Source: Nipponacmea schrenckii (lineage: Eukaryota; Mollusca; Gastropoda; Lottiidae). Taken from it: DNA of 64,000 nucleotides. The notes under the pieces were generated by a model that made no database searches, was not told the DNA's origin, and worked only from the letters and a program-made list of their open reading frames with translations. The stretch is from the NCBI GenBank assembly GCA_030562195.1, contig JAUJPP010000005.1:14132826-14196825 (forward strand). Direction: 5' to 3'. Below, piece after piece: positions 36,601 to 46,230 of this stretch. Numbering within the stretch: the stretch's first letter is position 1; every line of letters starts with the position of its first letter. A program made the position numbers and the translations under genes.

Positions 36601-39158
36601 GATCAGGATGCTTTAGAAGCTGATTTAGATAAGGATGAAACATTACAAGCCAAACACGAAGAACTTAGTGGAGAAGCCTTATTAAATAATGTTTATCTGG
36701 GAAATAAACCTGGAGCAGAGAACCCGAAGAAAAAGGTTGGCTTCAATTTAATAATGTTCAAAAACTACTTTTATCATCTGACAAGACAAAAGATATTGCA
36801 CATCATTCTTGACAGTAGTGATAACAAAACTCACATTCATTCCTCTAATAATGAATAAATAGTTGATTGTATTGAATATCAATCATGGCTTTGTAAATAT
36901 TGAATGATATAAACACAAGCGAAACCTGTTTCCAAAGTTTTGCAAAATCTTACCAAGGATTATGAAAATATGATGGTGAAGATCAATATGGAAAAAATAT
37001 TGATAAAGACTAAAATTAATTTAAAAAGGTTTAGGAAAGGGTTTTTGATAAACCCAAACTTTTTTTCATGTTTTTTGAGCCATTCCAAAGCGTCTCTGGC
37101 TTGAGCTATAAAAAGAGGCTTTGGTTTAAACATGCTCTAAAATCATTTGGATTCCGGTTTTTCTTAAAACTATACAGTTTTGAAATTTTTTAAAAATCTG
37201 TTTTGTGAGGTCCTGCTCAAAAAATCACTTTAAAAAATTTTCAAAAAATTTCCCAAATGACTTTGCACTCCTTCATTAATCAATTAGGTGCAGAAGAGTA
37301 GGATGTAAAATTTAATTTCCAAAGCTGAGATGACTGAGAATCTGTTTCCTTTTCTAGCTTTCAGAACATAACCAATTATTACAGAGACCAGTAACACCTA
37401 GTCAGAGAAAAACAGCTGATTCCCGAATGAGTGTTGCTAGGTAAGTTATATTTAGATTTGTGTATATGTACCAGGTACCTGTATTATTTTTCAAAACAAA
37501 AGTCGCCAAATGTTTTTATTGAAAAGACAATGTAGAGCCCAAGCTCTTGATATCAAGTTTTATATTCTTTATGCAGTTAGTAGTCATTTAGAATTCGAAG
37601 AGTAAATCAATAGCTCTGAAACTCAAAAGTATAACATCAAGGCAGTCAGTCAGTATATATCGTCGTTATATTGAAGACGTTTGAGTCCAATTGTACATAA
37701 ACAATGAGTGCTACGTCAAAAATGTTATACCTTTACCAGTATTTCTAATGGTAACAGTATATTTCCCAGCCTTAAAGAGATTTTATAGAGGTATCTGTAA
37801 CACTGATGGCATATACTTGCACCATTCTGTGGTTCCTGCAATTCCACTAAAACTCAGTGTTGTTACATAAAGCCCTTTGCAATTAGTGACGTGATCAACA
37901 CACCTTTATAGTGAAATAACAATGTCTGATTGAAAATTGGCATGGTTTAAATTGATGGTGTAAAATTTTCTGATACACACACAAAATTGAAAAAAAATCA
38001 CTTAAGTCAGTATGTAATATATTTGTAATTTCTTCAAAAGACCTACTTCTCAAGCTGATGGTAGATTGTCCAGTCTGGTACATAATGATAATGTTGGTAA
38101 GATTCAGTCCAAAGTAGATATGACAAGACCACCAACTAGGAGTGGCAGTAGATCTATAGACCCAGATGCTAGTAAGTTTCTTCCCATCTAATTTAAAATG
38201 GTACTCAGGGTCTTTGATTGCCTTCAGATTTTGATAGAATTTCAATTGACTCTAAATTGATCATATTATGATCATAATGGATTTTTATCAAAGTTATATA
38301 TATGTAATATGTACCTACTATGTATCTAATAGTTAAAATATAAATGTCAAGACTGAAGAGGCTAATGCCACCTTCCTAACAAAACTTCTTCAGTCCACTC
38401 AACTCTAATCTACTCTCTTCACAAAACAGTAGGTTGTATGCATTCATTTCATTTCATTCTCTACTCTACTCTATTTCATTTCAGTTACAGATACAGATGG
38501 TAAGCAAACAGATCCTACAGCAGTAAGACCTAGTACCAAAGCCATGGAGAAAATCGGACCTAAGGCTGAGTATGTACACTTGAAAAGTTATTTGCTCATA
38601 TGAGGCTCATATGAAGCTAGAATAAGGAGTAGCTTTCACAATAAGAGATAAAAGTCAGAGCTAAAAAAAAGTTGTAATATATCTAGTCATAGAGCATGTA
38701 GATTTATAAGAACATCAACTTCCTGAAATAGGACTATTTGATCAAACATTTCTGTCATAGAATGCATGAATATTAAATATCCTGACAATATACTGTGCTT
38801 CCTTTCAGTGTTAAAGAATATGTGAGTGCATTTGGTTCGAAGCCAAGAATACCTCGTACACCAGACAGCAGTAAAAGACCATCTAGTAAAGGTTCAATAC
38901 CTCGTGCCACACCTCAACCTCAATATAGTCATTCTGGTCCAAGACCCAGCTCAGCTGGAAAGCCAGGTCTGTTGAACTTAAAAAACTATAAATTTATTCC
39001 AGCTGAATTTTTCAAATCAAGATGGTATCTACTTATTCATTGCTGTAAAGAAAGGTGCTTTATAAAAAAAATATATTCTTTAAGCCACATCTTATGTTTC
39101 AGGTCCACAAAGTCCAAAGAAAACAAGTGGTCAGATGAGATCAGAAGGCCATTATTAA
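21615..39158 (+). CDS. ARMC9: ARMC9, LisH/ARM-repeat basal-body protein
   Basis: Complete gene of 23 coding exons, 2433 nt, 810 aa; human ARMC9 is about 818 aa. Exons: 21615-21674, 21996-22121, 23528-23695, 24082-24231, 24406-24498, 25428-25455, 26146-26237, 26943-27017, 27442-27566, 28080-28194, 30264-30359, 31158-31248, 31635-31758, 32012-32151, 32538-32614, 35575-35649, 35909-35999, 36542-36735, 37358-37440, 38041-38171, 38485-38569, 38809-38966, 39103-39158. All are GT-AG and every phase matches. ARMC9 acts at the ciliary basal body and daughter centriole, and human mutations cause Joubert syndrome (family knowledge). The LisH region spans about residues 1-60. Conserved blocks are [119 protein letters not shown], an acidic stretch (exon 18), [15 protein letters not shown] and a Ser/Pro-rich tail. 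The 28-nt exon 6 is the least certain, but it restores the phase. Introns 10 and 15 each hold a large transposon. Confidence 0.96.
21880..21953. mobile_element. Possible element terminus in ARMC9 intron 1
   Basis: TAGAACGCACTGC at 21941-21953 is the same sequence as one arm of the hairpin at 34969-34993, which ends the insertion in ARMC9 intron 15. It suggests a second, truncated copy of that element 42 bp before exon 2. The extent to the left is not defined. Confidence 0.4.
22260..22320 (+). repeat. SINE 3'-tail fragment in ARMC9 intron 2
   Basis: Contains AGGTGCAGAAGAGTAGGAT followed by TAAAACTCCATTCATTTCATTT, matching the tail blocks at 37285-37318 and 13440-13480. It is a truncated member of the window's SINE family. 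Confidence 0.55.
22388..22603 (-). pseudogene. Unrecognised ORF beside recombinase remnant
   Basis: A 71-codon open frame in ARMC9 intron 2 on the opposite strand, rich in Lys and Glu at its C-terminal half ([20 protein letters not shown]). I do not recognise a family. It is 57 bp downstream, in the same orientation, of the tyrosine-recombinase-like fragment, so it may belong to the same decayed mobile element. It may also be chance. Confidence 0.3.
22660..22899 (-). pseudogene. Tyrosine recombinase (Crypton-like) C-terminal fragment
   Basis: A minus-strand frame within ARMC9 intron 2 reads [10 protein letters not shown]...[22 protein letters not shown]. This matches the box II region of eukaryotic tyrosine recombinases of the Crypton/DUF3504 kind, where H-S-L-R carries the catalytic His and Arg and is followed by A-T-x-L-x-x-x-G. 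After it, the expected TGH(R) and catalytic Tyr region is decayed ([14 protein letters not shown]). No N-terminal part is visible. It looks like a dead fragment of a mobile element; domesticated relatives exist in animals but are intact. Confidence 0.6.
23352..23462. repeat. Short inverted repeat (hairpin) in ARMC9 intron 2
   Basis: TTTAAGTAGGATAAACTC at about 23360-23377 is repeated inverted as GAGTTTATCC..TACTTAAA at 23441-23460, with the tandem CCTAACGG words between. It could be a very small MITE remnant or a simple hairpin. Confidence 0.5.
24771..25220. repeat. Degenerate repeat region with CCCCTCTAAA motifs
   Basis: In ARMC9 intron 5. It starts with ACAGTGAAACCCCTCTAAAC and contains diverged inverse copies such as GTTTAGAGGATGTGTTGG (25089-25106) and GGTTTCAAGAGGATGTGG (25184-25201). 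This resembles the ends of DNA-transposon-derived repeats common in invertebrates, but I cannot define the boundaries. Confidence 0.35.
25276..25310 (+). repeat. SINE core fragment
   Basis: GGATGGGACAATAAAGCGAG then GCCCTGTGTG matches the central block of the SINE at 43255-43293 and the fragment at 31334-31370. It lies in ARMC9 intron 5 just upstream of the 28-nt exon 6. Confidence 0.6.
25694..26026. mobile_element. Second TTAA-flanked MITE (piggyBac-like)
   Basis: A 325-bp element (25698-26022) in ARMC9 intron 6, flanked by TTAA at 25694-25697 and 26023-26026. The imperfect terminal inverted repeats are AGGGATA plus TCTTAGAATG on the left and CATGCTAAGA plus TATCCCT on the right. It has no ORF. 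The TTAA duplication points to piggyBac-type transposition. Its ends differ from the MITE at 19795. Confidence 0.72.
27598..27618. repeat. (AAT)n microsatellite
   Basis: Seven AAT units in ARMC9 intron 9, followed by AAACTCTTTATTTTACAT. The arrangement resembles the simple-repeat end of a retroposon, but no body is recognised. Confidence 0.7.
28261..29971 (+). mobile_element. Core-repeat (HINE/Helentron-like) element in ARMC9 intron 10
   Basis: Starts with the 5' terminal hairpin (TTTTTATACGCCCACAT, then ATGTGGACGTATA) and a (GTCCGTCG)n tract. It continues through tandem core repeats containing CAACAATTGTTTGTGGACAC. It ends with the 3' terminus twice: AGTGGGCGTATGTTACCTTG near 29760, and again CGTATATTACCTTGCCTGG to GCTATCTT at 29971. 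Core units are arranged as a higher-order repeat. There is no coding capacity. The short ORFs over it arise from the repeats. Confidence 0.82.
30540..31165 (+). repeat. 24-bp minisatellite carrying the exon 12 splice acceptor
   Basis: About 26 tandem copies of a 24-bp unit, ATTTTATTGATAGGATTCTA then TGTA. It fills the last ~620 nt of the 798-nt ARMC9 intron 11. The final copy is the real 3' splice site: TTTTATCGATAG followed by exon 12 GATTCTATGAAG. Every unit therefore holds an acceptor-like TTTTATTGATAG plus the first nine exon bases. In the exon frame nearly every internal unit then reads TAA (GAT TCT ATG TAA). The 212-codon open frame over the array, with repeats of GFYVILLI, is in a different frame and is a by-product. 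Confidence 0.95.
31285..31445 (+). repeat. SINE fragment in ARMC9 intron 12
   Basis: Contains GATAATAAACGAAGACCCTG then TGTGC, the SINE central block, and CCTCAACAGTTGGCAATGA followed by AAAAGATTAGG, also found near 13360. The tRNA-like 5' part is missing. Confidence 0.6.
32732..35390 (+). mobile_element. Core-repeat element with nested insertion, ARMC9 intron 15
   Basis: The 5' terminus TTTTATACGCCCACATG with hairpin partner ATGTGGAGCGTA is followed by core repeats (AAACACTCTAGAAGGCACAA). Unrelated sequence interrupts the core repeats at about 33193-34993, and they then resume (GCTCGTAAACACTCTACAAT). A degenerate 3' end (CTTACCTTAACCAACAAGCTATCTT-like) closes the element at 35390. The copy is older and more diverged than those at 50136 and 62866. 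Confidence 0.75.
33193..34993. mobile_element. Insertion with GCAGTGCGT ends nested in core-repeat element
   Basis: About 1.8 kb of unrelated sequence inside the core repeats. The left edge contains GGCAGTGCGTCTAAC. The right edge is a perfect 10-bp hairpin, GCAGTGCGTT, a six-base TGATAG spacer, then AACGCACTGC, at 34969-34993. The shared GCAGTGCGT word at both sides suggests short inverted termini. No transposase is seen. It contains poly-A/T runs, and phrases such as TTTCAAGATGGC recur at 33594 and 34357. The exact ends and target duplication are uncertain. Confidence 0.5.
36060..36343 (-). mobile_element. Core-repeat element, 5'-end fragment
   Basis: Read on the minus strand it begins TTTTTATATGCCCACATAAA, a mutated 5' hairpin whose partner is ATATGTGGACGTATA, and continues into two core repeats. 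It is truncated at its 3' side. It sits in ARMC9 intron 17 just before the exon 18 acceptor duplications. Confidence 0.7.
36371..36541 (+). repeat. Four diverged duplicates of the ARMC9 exon 18 acceptor
   Basis: Four tandem, diverged copies (about 41-48 bp) precede exon 18. Each resembles GTAGCAGAAGATGATG, a TGGATATTGTT block, then TTTTAGATG. The last TTGTTTTAG is the real acceptor, and exon 18 starts ATGAGGTAGCAGAAG. Both the acceptor and the first ~25 exon bases are thus duplicated into the intron. Stop codons in the older copies would block their use as plain exon extensions. Confidence 0.8.
37280..37318 (+). repeat. SINE tail fragment in ARMC9 intron 18
   Basis: AGGTGCAGAAGAGTAGGAT then GTAAAATTTAATTTC matches the block at 22270-22300. 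Only the 3' portion is preserved. Confidence 0.5.
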
Positions 39159-40034
39159 AAGTTTAGAAGAGACAGTCTTTATTTATAGTACCTCTTTGTA
39201 TAATCTGATAGACCAATAACCTTAACTTCAACTTTTCCAAATCGTATTTCAAAAAGACAATCTGACGTTTTGTCATCTATATACTGAATGAGAATGTAAT
39301 GATGGTTATAAGGCCAGACAGGAATCTGTTCACTTGGTCTGTTTTATGAATATGGCACACACCCAAGGAGTCAACTGGAATAATAAGATGTCTTATTCAA
39401 GGACTTGTAACATTGGACAGTCATTTCAAGGTTAAAAGGAGATGCCAAATATCTTCTTGTGACCTTTTGAACGCTTAAGATGTTAAATTTCATGTATTGT
39501 GATGTTTATAGCTGTGATATTGTTATCTTGTTTTCTTTTCCTGAAAATATTGTTGTCGGAGCTATTTTTTCTCCATTTTATTCTTTCTCAGGAACTATTC
39601 TTGCTTGAAAAAAAAAAATTTTTGGCCCAAGGGACTGTTTCATATATTTCTTTACAACTCTCGATTCTTCATCTGTGATTCCTGTAATTCCATAGATATT
39701 GATTGGTGCCCCAAGAATGAATTCCTCCTTCGTTTAGAGTTTTATATTTGTACATGATTCTGTCAATTTTATGAATTTGAACATTGCACTATTATAAAAC
39801 TATTTTTAATGTTATCATTTCTATTTTGAAAAGTATATTTGTCAGTACAATGTATATCTAATTGAAAAATATTAGAAATTATTCTTTTTTAGTTTTAGGA
39901 TATCTATAATGTTATTTTTTCCGTCCATGAGTTATGATGTAATAATGTCATTACTTGATATTTAATTTGTATTGTTTACTTTATATTATTGTCTGTCCAA
40001 ATTGTTATACTTAATAAATGTGTCCTGTTTATAT
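39159..40034 (+). other. ARMC9: ARMC9 3' UTR
   Basis: AT-rich sequence without coding features follows the ARMC9 stop codon up to a canonical polyadenylation signal. The end is inferred as 10-20 nt after the signal. Confidence 0.6.
40013..40018 (+). terminator. ARMC9: ARMC9 polyadenylation signal AATAAA
   Basis: Canonical AATAAA about 855 nt after the stop codon, followed by TGTGTCCTGTTT, a GU-rich downstream element. Mobile-element sequence begins just after it, consistent with the end of the transcribed unit. Confidence 0.6.
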
Positions 40035-40233
40035 CCTAATAGATTTGATGAAACTCAGTATGAGTATTGCCAGATAGTGGTCAAGTTTGAATTTGACAAT
40101 TTCCATGAACAGTTTTAGGGTCTTTGCCCTTGACTTCAATATTCAGTGAATGTTTTTTCAATTATTGCTCAATTAATTATTCAAGTTCAATGCTGCCAGT
40201 GGGCGTATGTTACCTTGCCTGGCAAGCTATCTT
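40035..40233 (+). mobile_element. Core-repeat element, 3'-end fragment
   Basis: One degenerate core unit (GATGAAACTCAGTATGAG) followed by a well preserved 3' terminus, CCAGTGGGCGTATGTTACC, then CTTGCC-T-GGCAAG and CTATCTT. No 5' end accompanies it. Confidence 0.75.
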
Positions 40234-40547
40234 TTCCATCTTGGTCACTCTGACCTGCATCACTGAAAATGTGAAATGCGAAAGTTTTACCGGGATTAAA
40301 CCCTGGAGCCTCAGGTGGGCGAACTAAACATTAATTAAATGTATGATCGAAAGAACATTCCAAAATCTCTGTATTATATCAATCATACAATCTATCTTGG
40401 AAATGAAGTCCACGTCATGTAGTGGTACTAAAGATAAACTTTTATTTCAGCTCATATTCAGTTCTGTTAAATCTTTAGGGCACAGAACGAATGAAAAGAT
40501 GAATGCTGCAAACTGATGCACATAAAGAATTGTCTCACTCACATCAG

Positions 40548-40600
40548 TTTTTATACGCCCACATGACTATGATGCAATGCTCGTCTGGCCAAGATCTGTC
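40548..40600 (+). mobile_element. Core-repeat element 5' terminus fused to a foreign array
   Basis: TTTTTATACGCCCACATGAC is the family's 5' start, but instead of the usual (GTCC)n and 160-bp core, the sequence passes through GCTCGTCTGGCCAAGATCTG into the 60-bp array that follows. The hairpin partner is lost or never existed. Confidence 0.6.
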
Positions 40601-42720
40601 TAGCCCTGGGTTGGAACTGGCTAGACCTGACCAGATGCTTACAGATCTGGTTGAACACTGGTACCACATATCATAAAAAGATACTCCTGGCAGATCTTGT
40701 CCCGACCTGGTTTAGAACTGGTACCACATATAACAAAAAGACAGTACTGCCAGATCTGGTCCCGACCTGGTTTTGCACTGGCACCACATATTACAATAAG
40801 ATAGTCCTGCCAGATCTGGTCCCGACCTGGTTTAGAACTGGCACTAAACAAAAAGACAGTACTGACCAGATGCTTACCCGACTGGTTTTGCACTGGCACC
40901 ACATATATACAATAAGATAGTCCTGGCCAGATCTGTCCCGACCTGGTTTAGAACTGGTACCACATATAACAAAAAGACAGTACTGCCAGATCTGGTCCAG
41001 ACCTGGTTTTGCACTGGTACCACATATTACAAAAAGATAGTCCTGCCAGATCTAGTCCCGACCTGGTTTAGAACTGGTACCACATATAACAAAAAGACAG
41101 TACTGCCAGATCTGGTCCCGACCTGGTTTTGCACTGGCACCACATATTACAATAAGATAGTCCTGCCAGATCTGGTCCCGACCTGGTTTAGAACTGGTAC
41201 CACATATAACAAAAAGACAGTACTGCCAGATCTGGTCCGACCTGGTTTTGCACTGGTACCACATATTACAAAAAGAAGTACTGCCAGATCTGGTCCCGAC
41301 CTGGTTTTGCACTGGTACCAAATATAACAAAAGAGACAGTACTGCCAGATCTGGTTCTGAAAATTCTGGTTTTGCACTGGTACCACATATTACAAAAAAG
41401 ACAGTACTGCCAGATCTGGTCCCGACCTGGTTTTGCACTGGTACCAAATATAACAAAACGACAGTACTGCCAGATCTGGTCCGGATCTGGTTTTGCACTG
41501 GTACCACATATTACAAAAAAGACAGTACTGCCAGATCTGGTCCCGACCTGGTTTTGCACTGGTACCACATATTACAAAAAAGACAGTACTGCCAGATCTG
41601 GTCCCGATCTGGTTTGGCACTGGTACCACATATTATAAAAAAAAGGCAGTACTGCCATATCTGGTCCCGACCTGGTTTGGCACTGGTACCATATATTACA
41701 AAAAAGACAGTACTGCCAGATCTGGTCGCGACCTGGTTTGGCACTGGTACCACATATTATAAAAAAGACAGAACTGTCAGATCTAGTACCAACCTGGTTT
41801 GGCAATGGTACCACACATAACAAAAAGACAGTAATGCCGGATCTGGTCCCGACCTGGTTTTGCACTGGTACCACATATTACAAAAAAGACAGTACTGCCA
41901 GATCTGGTCCCGACCTGGCTTAGCACTAGTATCACATATCATAAAAAGATAGTGCTGCCAGATTTGGTCCCGACCAGGTTTAGCACTGGTTCCACATAAT
42001 ACAAAAAGACAGTACTGCCAGATCTGGTCCCGACCTGGTTTGGCACTGGTACCACATATTATAAAAAAAGACAGTACTGCCAGATCTGGTCCCGACCTGG
42101 TTTGGCACTGGTACCACATATTACAAAAAAGACAGTACTGCCAGATCTGGTCCCGACCTGGTTTGGCACTGGTACCACATATTATAAAAAAGACAGAAGA
42201 TCTGGTCCAACTGGTTTAGCACTGGTACCACATATTGTAAAAAGATAGTGCTGCCAGATCTGGTTCCGACCTGGGTTAGACCTGGTACCACATATAACAA
42301 AAAAAAGGACTGCCAGATTTGGGTCAGACCTGGTTTTGCACTGGTATCACAAATATTTTATATAGTAAGAAAGATATTACTACCAGACCTGGCCCCGATC
42401 TGGTTTAGCACTGGTATCACTTACAAAAAAGAAAGTACTGTCAGATCTGGTATAGCACTGGTATCACATTTTACAAGAAAGTAATGCTGCCAGATCTGAT
42501 CCGAACCTGGTTTAGCACGGTACACATATTACAATAAACCAGATAAGTACTGTCCAGATCTGGCCATATCTTTTCCCCTGGTTTGCTGCACTGGTATCAC
42601 ACAATATTTAACAGATAGTACTGCCAGATCTGGTCTCTATCTTGTTTTGCACTGGTACCACATATAATTAAAAAGATAGCGCTGCCCAACCTGGTTTAGC
42701 ACCGGTACTACATTTTTGAT
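40600..42720. repeat. 60-bp palindrome-rich satellite array
   Basis: About 35 tandem copies, most of them 59-61 bp, GC-richer than the surroundings. Each unit holds three short palindromes: CAGTACTG immediately followed by CCAGATCTGG, and TGGTACCA about 20 bp later. Spacers are TCCCGACCTGGTTTTGCAC and CATATTACAAAAAGA. CTGG recurs at roughly 10-12 bp spacing. Copies are cleanest at 41000-42200 and decay at both edges. Because the unit is divisible by three, open frames run through both strands (for example 190 codons plus, 151 codons minus). They have no coding signature. Confidence 0.95.
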
Positions 42721-43094
42721 GAAAGATCGAGTTGCAAGTTGCAATAGAATAGGAAATAAATATAAGTTTTGCTCCCTAGTCCTTGTCTTACTAGATCTGT
42801 GTACCAATCCTTAGATCTATATATGGATATCAGTTCCTACGCTGTCGGACCCGTCGGTCCTTTATTGAGGTATCGACCATCTATCTTATGAAGGCAAGCC
42901 GAAATCTTGTGGACATTGCTGATTGATTTGGCGACATAAAACCTATGTCGGGCCTATTTCAGATATCGAAGATCTATCTTATGATGCCAATCCGAAATCT
43001 TGCCGACGTCGGGTCGTTTGCTGTTCGCGAGCGATTTCCGATGTGCAATTTACAATCATAATGGAAATATCACATTGATTTGAAAATAAAAGCT
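42721..43094. other. Flank of satellite array, no gene
   Basis: Non-coding. A ~95-bp segment is duplicated with divergence: TATCTTATGAAGGCAAGCCG then AAATCTTG (about 42890-42916), and TATCTTATGATGCCAATCCG then AAATCTTG (about 42975-43002). Confidence 0.5.
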
Positions 43095-43335
43095 TTCAAA
43101 TATGATAACTCAGTGAGTTAAATACTTGCTCGCTAACCTGAAGGTCGTTGGTTCAATCACGGCAAAGGTCGAGATGAACTTTCGGATTTTTCATCTCGGT
43201 TTCCGCCTGTCAGTGATGCAGGTTGGAGGAACTGACATAGAAAAGGCGTCTAGCCGTTCGGATGGGACAATAAACGGATGCCCTGTGTGCTACGTGCTAT
43301 GCACGTTAAAGATGAGGAAAATAAAACCCTAACCC
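43095..43335 (+). repeat. tRNA-derived SINE
   Basis: The best preserved SINE here. The 5' part has a tRNA-like layout: an A-box-like TAACTCAGTGAGTTAAATAC and a B-box-like GGTTCAATC about 35 bp later. The central part contains GATGCAGGTTGGAGGAACTG and CGGATGGGACAATAAACGGA then TGCCCTGTGTGC. It ends in a short CCCTAACCCTAA-type simple tail. The central block recurs at 25276 and 31334 and resembles the conserved SINE domains reported across marine invertebrates (from memory). Confidence 0.7.
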
Positions 43336-43680
43336 TAAGTAGGTCAGTTTTTGGGTGGTTCCCCTTTGACTACAATCTGGATTTCAATTCTATGCACAGA
43401 CTTGAGGTGCAATGAATGGCTTAGTTTGATTTGCTATCTATATTGATTTGGTATATTTTACACAGCTCAATAAAAGTTATTTTCTTGAAAGCAATATTGC
43501 ATGAGATTTGTAAATATTGATTTCGTATGTTATAGATTTACATTTTTGTTTAAAATTTTGTTTATAATCGCCAGTTGAAGGCACGGTTGTTCTAATCAAA
43601 TACGTCTTTTACCGCTAAAATAACATTTTTGTGCGGAATTTTAGGCGCCATTTTAGTTTTGTTTGGACGTGGCCGTAAAA

Positions 43681-43902
43681 ATGTTACAGAAATTAGAACC
43701 AAAGGTAGCGATTTTTGACACATCAAAATGTGGTGAGATAATCCAATGCAGATGCATTTTTCTACACCATGGAATATCTCGTATAGATAGTGTAGAAAAC
43801 CAGAAGAAACGAATAAACAAGCACATCAGCAAGGCCTACGTCTACGAATCGTCTTTTCACTCCCAGACGAATAAAAATGGAATGTTGAAGATTGCTGAAT
43901 GA
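43681..43902 (+). CDS. Candidate small protein, unrecognised
   Basis: A 73-codon ATG frame beginning MLQKLEPKVAIFDTSKCGEI and ending MLKIAE. It lies 32 bp after a GC-richer GGCGCCATTTTAG stretch that resembles a promoter or 5' UTR with a YY1-like CGCCATTTT. A possible polyadenylation signal (AATAAA at about 45464) occurs far downstream. The frame could be the first coding exon of a gene, a short protein, or the 5' part of a non-coding RNA. I recognise no family. It lies beyond the ARMC9 3' end on the same strand. Confidence 0.25.
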   Translation: MLQKLEPKVAIFDTSKCGEIIQCRCIFLHHGISRIDSVENQKKRINKHISKAYVYESSFHSQTNKNGMLKIAE

Positions 43903-46230
43903 CAATGAGCAGCTCTACACCATGATGATCTAGTAAGAAAATTGTTTTATATAACTTATGGTCATGGAATATGTTAATTAGGTTGGTCGGTTGAGCTCTC
44001 TCAATTCAACACATTTTTCAACTACGTGCCATTTGTCTAGAGTAGAATGTCTATGCCTGGGTCCATATAAAGAAAAGTAACGCTCAGTGATTTTACATGT
44101 GAAATAAACACACCCAGAAAAATGTGTGAATCATCAAAATGACAAACATTTGGACAGTTAAATGATAATTATTTTTCCAGTGGACAGCATGTTTATCATC
44201 TCAAATAATTGACTAATGTCTAAATTCAATTCCAGCTAATTTTAGACCTAGGCCTAGGTTAGTCTAGTCTGAGATAATAGAATTTGAGGTAAGGGTTATT
44301 CCTTTTATGCCATTCTAGCATATCAAAACATACCATGTCCATTTGGCACTCATTCTCCTTTGCTTTTGAGGTGAATTATCTAGATCTACTATGTTAAAGT
44401 TTTGACAGCATTCTACTATTCTGCATAGCCTTTATCTGAACTGAAGTTTCTCAAAAGTATTCTAGCTACATAATGCGTTGACACAACAGATATTGTAGCC
44501 AGTTCCTGGAGATATCCCCAAAAATAAGGCTTGGGTTCGTTCAAACAAGTTTATTTATACACCAAAACAAAAACCCGGAAGTGGGGTTTAAATATTAGAC
44601 ATCAAACTATTATTACTACTATTACTTAACTATAACTATTATATATATCTTTAATGCAGACCTTTTACTACTGATAATTAATGGAGAATCAAGTAGATGG
44701 CTAAATGAACTGGCTGATTTATAGAAAATACAAATTCAGCCCTGCTTCTTCCAAGATAGAATGAAGAATGAGGTATCAAATACACAAAGTTGTTAGGGTG
44801 AGGATGAAGACAGTTCACCTCAAAGGATAGATAGAAAGGTGAATCCCAGGTTAAAAATATAATAAAAACAAAAGGTATTTACAGGTGATTGGCTTGTGCA
44901 GTGAAGTATAAAATGTCTTAGTCAAATACTGGACTGTTTCATGGGACAGTCAAACTAAAAATATCACACTGTCAAAATATGATAGGAGAGCTTATTTGTA
45001 TACAAGAACTCATAAATGCCTCGTTAATCAAATAATTGTAGAGATTGTAGACCAGTTAACTCAGTGTTGTAGACAAGTAAAATCAGTTAGTACTACAAAC
45101 TTTGTAGATGAGATTATTGTCATCTAGTTGAGATGTAAACGAGTTAAGTGAACACATTAAATTGAGACAATGATAAAGACAGGCATGCATATTGATACTT
45201 TTGATAGTTTTATGAAGCCTGTTAATTCTAACGTGAACACATGCTATCTTCATTTTGAAAATTATGAAATGGTATCTGCAATGTGCACAATTTTAAAAGA
45301 AGTGATGAAAATAATTGCTTACTGTTCTGAACTGAGGTTTATTTTAACTTTCAAATATTATTTTGAAATGTCATATATATTTTTCAATGTAAACATATGT
45401 TTAACTATTTTTCAGATAGTTTTAGCTTTATTTGTGTAAAAAGTCTTAAAAGAAAATATAAGCTGAATAAAGTATTAAAGTAAGTCAATAGATCAAACTT
45501 TTGAATTTGCTCCCTTTTAAGTAACTAAAACTGATGGAAAGCTGATTGCCAAATCAGCCACAATTAAATTGTGGTAGCATTCTGATTTCTTACATTTATG
45601 TAAGAACCACCATTTTCAGACCTTTATTTTTTACATATATGCTATGACCAAACAAAAATTAATTTGTGAATTTTTGACCCCCCTGAATAGTGGCAATAAA
45701 TAATTCATAGTATGTTTCACTCTTTTCAGATCCATAAATTTTTATGGTATACAAAAACCTACACAGAAAAGTTAGTTCAGCTTTTATTGAGATATTTAGA
45801 GATATGAGATAATTATATTTCCTAAACCCTTACTTTCTTGTCAGTAGATGAAGTAATAAAATGTGCATTAAGTTTTTTAAGGTCATCTTTCTATATAACT
45901 ATTACCTATTAGCATATTCTGTAGGAAGGATTTATGACAGGTTTCTATCACTGAATGGCAATATCATATTTTGAACAATAATCTGATTGAGAACTTTGGC
46001 CATGCATCTTTTGCTTAAAAAGTTTCATTGTGGGAATTGCTTACAGCAAAGTCCCAGATTGTTTTCGAAATGTCTTTTTTTTTTAGATAGCAGTTATCTA
46101 GCTGGAAATTATTTCAAGTTTCAAAAAATGTAAACAAGAAAATGATTAAAAATTGCGACTTCTAGAGCCACTGACCGACTTTTTAGAGTAGTTGCAACGC
46201 AGCACTTCAGGTTTAGCAAAAATGTTCCAT
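43903..46230. other. AT-rich intergenic DNA, no gene seen
   Basis: No recognisable coding exon. One frame of 89 codons at 45170-45439 (plus) is rich in Phe, Ile and Tyr, as expected for translated AT-rich DNA. There are no clear repeats. Confidence 0.4.

Noticed and set aside
41248..41820. 190-codon plus-strand frame and overlapping minus-strand frames over the 60-bp array
   Set aside because: Open frames occur on both strands and in several frames because the unit is divisible by three. There is no start context or coding signature.
43320..43342. Telomere-like CCCTAACCCTAA
   Set aside because: Only two units at the end of a SINE; better read as its simple-repeat tail.
45170..45439. 89-codon plus-strand frame
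   Set aside because: Composition expected of AT-rich DNA and no splice sites that extend it. I found no family signature.
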